Assembly: GCA_958438125.1 (NCBI GenBank)
Contig: CAUBQN010000018.1
Location: 1-20,631 of the forward strand
DNA length: 20,631 bases
DNA from: an uncultured Collinsella sp.
GTDB taxonomy: Bacteria; Actinomycetota; Coriobacteriia; Coriobacteriales; Coriobacteriaceae
Direction of reading: 5' to 3'
Below the pieces are notes generated by a model. The model worked only from the letters and a program-made list of their open reading frames with translations. It was not told the DNA's origin and ran no database searches. Below are positions 14,783 through 20,631 of this stretch, piece by piece. The position numbers were made by a program, and so were the translations under genes. The first letter of the stretch is position 1, and every line of letters begins with the position of its first letter.

Positions 14783-15844
14783 ATGGAGAGGATTCTCGGC
14801 GTTAATCTCTCTGGCTGGTTTATTCCCGAGCCCTGGGTGACCCCGTCGCTGTATGCAGCGACCGGTGCATCCAATGCAGCCGAGCTGCAGGAGGCTATGG
14901 GCACCGCTGCCTATAACGAGCGCATGCGTCGCCATTACGAGACGTTTGTGAGCGAGGACGATTTTCGTCGTATGGCGCAGATCGGTCTCAACGCCGTGCG
15001 CCTGCCGGTGCCGTGGTATGCCTTTGGCTCGCAGGAGTCCGACGCTTCCTACATCTCGGTCGTCGATTATATCGACCGTGCTATTGAGTGGGCCGCCAAG
15101 TACAACATCCGCGTACTGCTCGATCTGGCGACTGTACCCGGCGGTCAGGGCGATTCCAACGATTCGCCCACCACGCCGGAGGCTGTTGCCGAGTGGCATT
15201 CGTCCACCAACGGCCGTCACGTTGCGCTCGATGTGCTCGAGCGCCTGGCCGATCGCTATGGTGAGGCCGAGAGCCTGCTGGGCATCGAGCTGTTGGATAC
15301 GCCGCAGATGAGCGTACGCAAGAGCCTTTTTACCATGACGGACGGTATTCCGGCGCACTACCTGCGCAACTTCTATCGTGACGCGTACGAGCTCGTTCGT
15401 TCGTATATGCCCGAGGACAAGATCGTCGTCTTTTCCTCTTCGGGACACCCCGGCGAGTGGAAGCACTTTATGCGCGGTGCCAAGTACAAGAACGTCTACA
15501 TGGACCTTCACCTGTACCATTACCGCGACGAGTATGCGCTCGACATCACGAGCCCCCGCGGTCTGACGACGGCGATTTCGCGCAACAAGCGTGAGCTCAA
15601 GGAGGCAATCTCGACTGGATTCCCCGTTTTGGTGGGTGAATGGTCGGGTGCGGCGATTTTTGCCAACTCATCGGTTACGCCCGAGGGCCGCAATGCCTAC
15701 GAGCGCGTGTTCATCGCCAACCAGCTGGCATCGTTTGCGCCGGCGGCTGGCTGGTTCTTCCAAACATGGAAGACCGAGAAGCGTATTGCAGCATGGGACG
15801 CCCGCGCGGCACTCGGCACGCTCGAGCGCGGCATGATTGAATAG
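14783..15844 (+). CDS. Glycoside hydrolase family 5-like protein, altered active site
   Basis: 353 aa from ATG 14783, 5 nt after AAGGGGG. The N-terminus, GVNLSGWFIPEPWVTPSLY, matches the start of GH5 exo-beta-glucanases (typically GVNLGGWLVLEPWITPS). NAVRLPVPW carries the conserved Arg, DLHLYHY the conserved His/Tyr region, and VLVGEWS the nucleophile Glu286. The acid/base site, normally L-N-E-P, reads L-D-T-P (172-174), so the proton-donating Glu is missing. No signal peptide or membrane segment is seen, so it is probably cytosolic. Substrate and activity are unknown; it may bind glucan-like sugars without cleaving them, or use another residue. It ends 6 nt before rsmI and probably shares its transcript. 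Confidence 0.82.
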   Translation: MERILGVNLSGWFIPEPWVTPSLYAATGASNAAELQEAMGTAAYNERMRRHYETFVSEDDFRRMAQIGLNAVRLPVPWYAFGSQESDASYISVVDYIDRAIEWAAKYNIRVLLDLATVPGGQGDSNDSPTTPEAVAEWHSSTNGRHVALDVLERLADRYGEAESLLGIELLDTPQMSVRKSLFTMTDGIPAHYLRNFYRDAYELVRSYMPEDKIVVFSSSGHPGEWKHFMRGAKYKNVYMDLHLYHYRDEYALDITSPRGLTTAISRNKRELKEAISTGFPVLVGEWSGAAIFANSSVTPEGRNAYERVFIANQLASFAPAAGWFFQTWKTEKRIAAWDARAALGTLERGMIE

Positions 15845-15850
15845 GTTGAT

Positions 15851-16729
15851 ATGACGCAAAACAGCGCCCGCACGGGCAAACTCTATGTGGTCGGCACGCC
15901 CATCGGCAACTTGGGCGACCTGTCCCCGCGCGTTGGCGAGGCCTTTGCCGCTGCCGATGTCATCTGCTGCGAAGACACGCGTGTGACGTCAAAGCTGTTG
16001 ATGCATCTGGGCATTTCCAAGCCGCTTGTCCGTTGCGACGAGAATGTGATCGCTAGCCGCGCCGCCGGCCTGGTCGACCGCCTGCTGGCGGGGGAGACCC
16101 TCGCCTTTGCCTCGGACGCCGGCATGCCGAGTGTGTCCGATCCCGGCCAGGCGCTGGTCGAGGCGGCGCGTGAGGCCGATGTGCCCGTCGAAGTTATTCC
16201 CGGGCCCTCTGCTTGCGTCACGGCGCTCGTTTCGTCTGGCATTCTCTGCGAGCATTTTTTCTTCGAGGGTTTTTTGGGCCGAAAGCACGGCGACCGTGTG
16301 CGCCGTTTGCAGCGCCTTGCCGTAGTGCCCGGTGCACTCATCTTCTACGAGTCTCCACATCGCATCGTGGCGACGCTCGAGGCCGCGGCAGAGGTTTTTC
16401 CCCAGCGTGAGGTTGCCGTCTGCCGCGAACTCACCAAGCTGCACGAGGAGGTCTTGCGCGGGCCCGCTGCCCGGCTCGCCGAGGAGCTGCGTGCTCGCGG
16501 CGAGGTAAAGGGCGAGATTGCGCTGGTCATCGCGCCGCCGAGCGAGGATGAGGAGGCCGGCATCGTGCCGGTTGGCGCCGCGGCAGCGGATCCCGACGAG
16601 GCCCTGCGCGAGGATATCCGCGCCGCACTCGAGGAGGGGGAGCCCGCCTCTGCGGTGGCCAAGCGCCTGTCTCAGAAGTATTCGCGCCGCAAGCGCGATG
16701 TCTATGCCATGGTGCTCGATATGCAATAG
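15851..16729 (+). CDS. rsmI: 16S rRNA C1402 2'-O-methyltransferase RsmI
   Basis: 292 aa cytosolic SAM-dependent enzyme that 2'-O-methylates C1402 of 16S rRNA in the decoding centre. The fold is the tetrapyrrole-methylase type. Signatures are LYVVGTPIGNLGD (11-23), CCEDTR (about 39-43), SDAGMPSVSDPG (about 86-98), VIPGPSACVTALVSSG, FEGFLGRK and YESPHRI. The C-terminal extension includes the helical LSQKYSRRKRDVYAMVLDM. Start ATG 15851 has only a weak ribosome site (AGG at 15844-15846), but translation may be coupled to the preceding gene. Confidence 0.95.
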   Translation: MTQNSARTGKLYVVGTPIGNLGDLSPRVGEAFAAADVICCEDTRVTSKLLMHLGISKPLVRCDENVIASRAAGLVDRLLAGETLAFASDAGMPSVSDPGQALVEAAREADVPVEVIPGPSACVTALVSSGILCEHFFFEGFLGRKHGDRVRRLQRLAVVPGALIFYESPHRIVATLEAAAEVFPQREVAVCRELTKLHEEVLRGPAARLAEELRARGEVKGEIALVIAPPSEDEEAGIVPVGAAAADPDEALREDIRAALEEGEPASAVAKRLSQKYSRRKRDVYAMVLDMQ

Positions 16730-16753
16730 ATGGAGGATATCCAGCCCTTGCGC

Positions 16754-16759
16754 TAGAAT
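16754..16759 (+). promoter_or_regulatory. Candidate -10 box of metG
   Basis: TAGAAT at 16754-16759, 39 nt before metG. No good -35 is seen 16-18 bp upstream. TGGAGGAC at 16784-16791 is the metG ribosome site. Confidence 0.35.
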
Positions 16760-16798
16760 CATCCCCTGTATGCAACGTTTTTCTGGAGGACAAACCCC

Positions 16799-18400
16799 AT
16801 GGATCAAAGCAAGCCTTCGTTCTTTATCACGACGCCCATCTACTACGTCAACGCCGATCCGCACCTGGGCACGGCTTATTCCACCATCATCGCCGACGTT
16901 CAGGCCCGTTATCGTCGCTCCGCCGGCTATAACGTCAAGTTCCTGACCGGCATGGACGAGCACGGCGAGAAGGTCGCCGAGGCCGCAGCCAAGCATGGCA
17001 TGACGCCGCAGGAGTGGACCGACAGCCAGGCCCCGCACTTCAAGGAGCTTTGGAGCAAGCTCGAGATTTCCAACGACGACTTCATCCGTACCACCGAGCC
17101 GCGCCAGCATCATGCCGTGCAGTACCTGTGGGAGCGCATGAAGGAGTCCGGTTACCTGTACAAGGGCAGCTATGACGGTTGGTACTGCGTGCCCGACGAG
17201 ACCTACTTTACCGATACGCAGGTCCAGAAGGGCGACGAAGAGTACGGCAGCGTCGGCCAGCACCTGTGCCCCGATTGCCACCGCCCGCTCGAGCGCGTGC
17301 AGGAGGAGTCCTACTTCTTTAAGCTCTCTGCGTTCCAGGACAAGCTGCTCAAGCTCTATGACGAGCACCCCGATTTTGTTGAGCCTGCGTTCCGCATGAA
17401 CGAGGTGCGCAGCTTTGTCGAAGGCGGCCTCAACGACCTTTCCGTGAGCCGTACGAGCTTTGACTGGGGCATTCAGGTTCCGTTTGACGAGGGCCATGTG
17501 ACCTATGTATGGTTCGACGCGCTGCTCAACTATATGACGGCCGTCGGCTACGGTGTCGACACCGACGAGGCGCGTGCCGAGCTGGCCTATCGCTGGCCTG
17601 CGCAGTTCCACATCGTGGGTAAAGACATCATCCGCTTCCACTGCGTCATTTGGCCCGCCATGCTCATGGCCATCGGCGAGGCTCTGCCCGAGCACGTCTT
17701 TGCCCACGGCTTCCTGACCGTGCGCAATGCCGAGACCGGCAAGGCCGAGAAGATGTCCAAGAGCCGCGGCAACGCTATCGCTCCGCAGGACGTTATCGAC
17801 ATGTTGGGCGTTGAGGGCTATCGCTACTACTTCATGACCGACGTCGTCCCCGGCACCGACGGTGCCATCAGCTTCGATCGCATGGAGCAGGTCTACAACG
17901 CCGACCTGGCCAACAGCTGGGGCAACCTCATCTCGCGTTCGCTCAACATGAGCGGCAAGTACTTCGACGGTTGCGCGCCCGCCAAGCCCGCATCGTTCGA
18001 TGCGTTCGACAACCCGCTGGCAAAGATTGCCGATGGCCTGGTCGATCGCTACATGGCCAAGATGGACGTGCTCGATTACGGTGGAGCTAAGGACGAGGTC
18101 ATGGAGCTCATCCATGCCGCCAACCACTACATCGAGGACTCCGAGCCTTGGGCGCTTGCCAAGGACGAGGCCAAGGCCGACGAGCTGGCATTTGTGATCT
18201 ACAACCTGCTCGAGGCCATCCGCATCGCCGCTCACCTGCTGATGCCGCTCATGCCCCAGACTTCTGCCGAGGCCCTGCGCCGCCTGTCGTGCGAGGACGA
18301 GGCCGCGAGCGACGACCTCAAGGGCATTTGCGCTTGGGGCTTGCTTGCCGGTGGTCAGCCCGTCGAGAAGGGCGAGCCGCTGTTCCCGCGTCTGGGCTAA
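16799..18400 (+). CDS. metG: Methionyl-tRNA synthetase
   Basis: 533 aa class Ia synthetase that charges tRNA-Met and initiator tRNA. The class motifs are HLGT (22-25, the HIGH box) and KMSKS (318-322). The connective region holds the zinc-knuckle segment YCVPDETYFTD and later CPDCHRPLERVQEESYFFKL. The anticodon-binding helical domain fills the C-terminal third. It is of the short type without the C-terminal EMAP-II tRNA-binding domain found in some bacteria. The start is well set by TGGAGGAC 8 nt before ATG 16799. A strong terminator follows. Confidence 0.97.
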   Translation: MDQSKPSFFITTPIYYVNADPHLGTAYSTIIADVQARYRRSAGYNVKFLTGMDEHGEKVAEAAAKHGMTPQEWTDSQAPHFKELWSKLEISNDDFIRTTEPRQHHAVQYLWERMKESGYLYKGSYDGWYCVPDETYFTDTQVQKGDEEYGSVGQHLCPDCHRPLERVQEESYFFKLSAFQDKLLKLYDEHPDFVEPAFRMNEVRSFVEGGLNDLSVSRTSFDWGIQVPFDEGHVTYVWFDALLNYMTAVGYGVDTDEARAELAYRWPAQFHIVGKDIIRFHCVIWPAMLMAIGEALPEHVFAHGFLTVRNAETGKAEKMSKSRGNAIAPQDVIDMLGVEGYRYYFMTDVVPGTDGAISFDRMEQVYNADLANSWGNLISRSLNMSGKYFDGCAPAKPASFDAFDNPLAKIADGLVDRYMAKMDVLDYGGAKDEVMELIHAANHYIEDSEPWALAKDEAKADELAFVIYNLLEAIRIAAHLLMPLMPQTSAEALRRLSCEDEAASDDLKGICAWGLLAGGQPVEKGEPLFPRLG

Positions 18401-18439
18401 GACGCCGCGCGCCATATCGGCAATTTGCTGTTTAGATGT

Positions 18440-18476
18440 AAGGGCATGGCCGCAACGGTCCATGCCCTTTTGCTTT
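18440..18476 (+). terminator. Intrinsic terminator of metG
   Basis: AAGGGCATGG (18440-18449) pairs with CCATGCCCTT (18460-18469), with an inner CCG-CAA-CGG extension, then TTTGCTTT. Confidence 0.88.
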
Positions 18477-18507
18477 ACGATGCAGCCACCATGTTAAGGA
18501 GGCAACC

Positions 18508-19368
18508 ATGACAACTTCGCCTTTGGCAAACCCCACGGCAACTAGGGATCTGCTAGAGGAGTTTGGCCTTGCGACCAAGCATCGCCTGGGCCAAAACTTC
18601 CTGATCGACAACCATGTGATCGAACGTATCTGTGAGCTCGCTGAGCTTACGGGCGATGAGCGCGTGCTCGAGGTCGGCCCGGGTTGCGGCACGCTGACGT
18701 TGGCCCTGCTGCAGGAGGCGGCGTGCGTTACGTCGATTGAGGCCGATCCCGAGCTTGAGCCGGTGCTCGACGCCCACGCCGCCGACTATGCCAACTTCCG
18801 CTTTATCATGGGCGATGCGCTCAAGGTGTGCCCGGAGCAGGTTGAGCAGGTCGCCGGTGGTGAACCTACGGTGTTTGTCGCGAATCTGCCCTATAACGTG
18901 GCGGCGACGATCATCCTTCAGTTCTTCCAGACGATGCCTGCGCTTAAGCGCGCTGTCGTCATGGTGCAAAAGGAAGTTGCAGATCGTATTGCCGCAACGC
19001 CGGGCAACAAGACCTATGGCGGCTACACGGCAAAGCTCGGCCTGTATGCGCAGGTGACGGGGCGCTTTGAGGTGCCGCCGCGCTGCTTTATGCCGGCGCC
19101 GCATGTGGATTCTGCCGTGGCGCGCATCGATCGCGTTGACGGCGTGGTACCCGAGGGCCTCGACCGCGAGTTTGTGGCCCGTGTGATCGACGCTGCATTT
19201 GCTCAGCGTCGCAAGACGATCCGCAACTCCATGAGCGCCAACGGCTTTGCCAAGGACGCGCTCGACGCCGCCTTTGAGGCTTGCGATATCGCGCCCACCA
19301 CGCGCGCCGAGACGCTCGACGTCGCCGCCTTTGTCCGCTTGGCTCAGGAGCTTCCCCATGACGCCTAA
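18508..19368 (+). CDS. rsmA: 16S rRNA A1518/A1519 dimethyltransferase RsmA (KsgA)
   Basis: 286 aa cytosolic enzyme that dimethylates two adjacent adenosines near the 3' end of 16S rRNA during 30S maturation. Start ATG 18508 with AAGGAGG at 18496-18502. Visible are LGQNFLID (27-34), the SAM motif EVGPGCGTLT (55-64), the catalytic NLPY (126-129), TPGNKTYGGYTAKLGLYAQV and PPRCFMPAPHVDSAV. The C-terminal helical domain is present, so it is full length. It overlaps tatD by 11 bases; both lie downstream of metG, as in many Gram-positives where metG, tatD and ksgA cluster. The usual RNase M5 gene is not in between. Confidence 0.96.
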   Translation: MTTSPLANPTATRDLLEEFGLATKHRLGQNFLIDNHVIERICELAELTGDERVLEVGPGCGTLTLALLQEAACVTSIEADPELEPVLDAHAADYANFRFIMGDALKVCPEQVEQVAGGEPTVFVANLPYNVAATIILQFFQTMPALKRAVVMVQKEVADRIAATPGNKTYGGYTAKLGLYAQVTGRFEVPPRCFMPAPHVDSAVARIDRVDGVVPEGLDREFVARVIDAAFAQRRKTIRNSMSANGFAKDALDAAFEACDIAPTTRAETLDVAAFVRLAQELPHDA

Positions 19369-20275
19369 TGTCGAACGCGTGACGTTTACCAAAAAGAAGA
19401 AAACGGTGGCCTGCCCGGTGCCGCTGGCGCCGCTTGCCGATACGCATGCGCACCTGCTCTCTTTTTGGAGCAAGGAAGTGCCCGAGACGCTTGCGCGCGC
19501 CAAGGAAGCGGGCATTGACTTGTTGGTGACGGTCTTCGACCCCATTGCCGATAAGCGCAGCGTGGCGGACTATAGCGACTGGCTGGTTCGCGAGATCCTG
19601 CCGATGCGGGATATCCCGCAGATCAAGTATCTTGCCGGCGTGCATCCGTATGGCGCACCGGACTATACCGATAACATCCATGCCCAGATTGTGACTGCGC
19701 TCGATGATCCCCTATGCGTTGGCATTGGCGAAATCGGCCTGGACTACCACATGGACTATGACGACGATATCGCGCCGGCGCCCCACGACGTGCAGATCGA
19801 CTGTATGGCGCGCCAACTCGAGGTCGCCGTACGCCGCAATGTGCCGGTAGAGCTGCATCTGCGTCATGAGGATACGGACGAGGTGCGCACCTCGCATGTG
19901 GACGCCTACAACGTGTTGCGCGAGGTCGGCGTGCCCCAGGCCGGTTGCGTACTGCACTGCTTTGGCGAGGACCGAGCCACGATGGAGCGCTTTGTGGATT
20001 TGGGTTGTTACATCGCCTATGGCGGCGCGGCTACCTTTAAGCGCAACGACGACGTGCGCGAGGCATTTGCGGCGACCCCGCTCGATCGCATTTTGTTCGA
20101 GACGGATTGCCCGTATATGGCACCGGAGCCCATTCGTGGTCTTGAGTGCGAGCCGGCAATGATTTCCATCACAGCAAACACGCTGGTCAACGACCGTGTC
20201 GATCGTACCGGCGAGGATGCTGAGGCAATCGCGCGAGCAGCTTGGGAAAATGCCTGCAAACTTTTTCAAAAATAG
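19358..20275 (+). CDS. tatD: TatD family metal-dependent hydrolase (DNase)
   Basis: 305 aa from ATG 19358, with AGGAG at 19346-19350; the longer open frame upstream only overlaps rsmA. It has a TIM-barrel amidohydrolase fold with metal ligands in the TatD pattern: DTHAH (28-32), Glu in GIGEIGLDYH, His in VELHLRHED, His in VLHCFGED, Asp in LFETDCPY. TatD proteins are 3'-5' exonucleases linked to DNA repair and quality control; the exact substrate is not settled. An N-terminal extension of about 25 residues contains KKKK. It is longer than the usual ~260 aa. It is co-transcribed with rsmA. Confidence 0.92.
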   Translation: MTPNVERVTFTKKKKTVACPVPLAPLADTHAHLLSFWSKEVPETLARAKEAGIDLLVTVFDPIADKRSVADYSDWLVREILPMRDIPQIKYLAGVHPYGAPDYTDNIHAQIVTALDDPLCVGIGEIGLDYHMDYDDDIAPAPHDVQIDCMARQLEVAVRRNVPVELHLRHEDTDEVRTSHVDAYNVLREVGVPQAGCVLHCFGEDRATMERFVDLGCYIAYGGAATFKRNDDVREAFAATPLDRILFETDCPYMAPEPIRGLECEPAMISITANTLVNDRVDRTGEDAEAIARAAWENACKLFQK

Positions 20276-20278
20276 TTC

Positions 20279-20307
20279 TTGCGTTCGCGGTAGCGCTCCG
20301 TTATTCT
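20279..20307 (+). promoter_or_regulatory. Promoter of tRNA-Leu
   Basis: TTGCGT (20279-20284), 17-bp spacer, TATTCT (20302-20307), 11 nt before the tRNA. Confidence 0.65.
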
Positions 20308-20318
20308 AATTCCTGCAC

Positions 20319-20405
20319 GCGGGCGTGGCGGAATTGGCAGACGCGTACGGTTCAGGTCCGTATGGGGGCAACCCCATGAAGGTTCAAGTCCTTTCGCCCG
20401 CACCA
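20319..20405 (+). tRNA. tRNA-Leu (CAG)
   Basis: 87 nt including an encoded CCA (20403-20405). Acceptor GCGGGCG (20319-20325) pairs with CGCCCGC (20395-20401). Anticodon stem TACGG/CCGTA with loop TTCAGGT gives anticodon CAG. The long variable arm TGGGG-GCAA-CCCCA marks it as class II, and the T-loop is TTCAAGT. Its 3' part from 20388 is duplicated at 20577. Confidence 0.97.
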
Positions 20406-20442
20406 TTAAATGAAAGAGCTCCCAGCAATGGGGGCTTTTTTG
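20388..20442 (+). repeat. tRNA-Leu tail repeat, copy 1
   Basis: 55 nt covering the last 18 nt of tRNA-Leu, the trailer and the terminator. It is repeated directly at 20577-20631 with 54 of 55 identical (G20433 against A20622). Confidence 0.95.
20417..20441 (+). terminator. Terminator of tRNA-Leu
   Basis: AGCTCCCA (20417-20424), loop GCAA, TGGGGGCT (20429-20436), then a T-run to 20441. One T-G wobble here; the second copy at 20606-20630 is perfectly paired. Confidence 0.88.
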
Positions 20443-20576
20443 TTATGGGCCCATCGCAGGGACTTGAACCTGTGAAGGAGCGAGCGTAAAGAAAACGCGG
20501 AGCGTTTTTAGCGAGCTGGCGAGTCCGCCGGCAGGCGGGCGAAGCCGGTGCGGATCCGCGAAGCGGATACGCGGAC
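20443..20576. repeat. Hairpin-rich insert between the tRNA-Leu tail copies
   Basis: 134 nt without a convincing gene. In order: palindrome ATGGGCCCAT (20445-20454); inverted T-loop GGACTTGAACCT (20460-20471), complementary to tRNA-Leu 20380-20391 and framed by its own stem CGCAGG/CCTGTG; hairpin AAAACGC-GGA-GCGTTTTT (20492-20509); and GC-rich hairpins including CCGCC-GGCA-GGCGG and ATCCGC-GAA-GCGGAT. Same order of parts as 14393-14516, with different sequence. Confidence 0.8.
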
Positions 20577-20631
20577 GTCCTTTCGCCCGCACCATTAAAT
20601 GAAAGAGCTCCCAGCAATGGGAGCTTTTTTG
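20577..20631 (+). repeat. tRNA-Leu tail repeat, copy 2 (cut by window end)
   Basis: Direct repeat of 20388-20442 at an offset of 189 nt, 54 of 55 identical, including acceptor 3' strand, CCA and a perfectly paired terminator. The repeat may continue past the window. Confidence 0.93.

Noticed and set aside
15989..18463. A very long open frame on the minus strand (824 codons) opposite rsmI and metG
   Set aside because: It lies wholly antisense to two clear housekeeping genes, has no recognisable domain and a composition typical of G+C-rich antisense frames.

Overview
The window looks like chromosome of a high-G+C, Gram-positive actinobacterium of the Coriobacteriia, most likely Collinsella or a close relative. 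This rests on the G+C-rich codon use, the Actinobacteria-like Tad pilus locus without an outer-membrane secretin, and general resemblance of the proteins. It is inference, not a database result. No phage, transposase, integrase or CRISPR array is visible.

Layout. (1) 3-2261 is the 3' part of a P2A-type (SERCA-like) calcium-transporting ATPase, followed by a long inverted repeat and a terminator. (2) 2502-3686 is rsgA, the 30S-assembly GTPase, with its own strong terminator. (3) 3939-13529 is a tightly packed, largely overlapping Tad/Flp pilus operon: cpaB-like, tadZ-like, tadA, tadB, tadC, flp, an unrecognised membrane protein, a second Flp-like peptide, a TadE-like protein, a large TadG-like protein, another TadE-like protein and a DUF192 protein. 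Upstream lie four GCTGAC half-sites and a TTGACA box. TadA powers the platform made of TadB and TadC, TadZ probably places it in the cell, and the small proteins are pilins or minor pilins that share an A-Q-x-T-x-E processing signature. No prepilin peptidase gene is in view. (4) 13534-14140 is a toxin-antitoxin-like pair with a palindromic operator candidate. The toxin's 5' end is broken by one extra A in an A7 tract. (5) tRNA-Phe with a peculiar duplicated tail. (6) 14783-20275 holds a GH5-like protein lacking the usual acid/base glutamate, then housekeeping genes rsmI, metG, rsmA and tatD. (7) tRNA-Leu(CAG) closes the window, again with a duplicated tail.

The most unusual signal is the architecture shared by the two tRNA loci. 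In each, the 3' end of the tRNA plus its terminator is repeated almost perfectly about 186-189 bp downstream. The insert between the copies is 124 or 134 bp, rich in hairpins, and carries an inverted copy of that same tRNA's T-loop. The two inserts differ in sequence but follow the same order of parts. I know of no named element with this layout.
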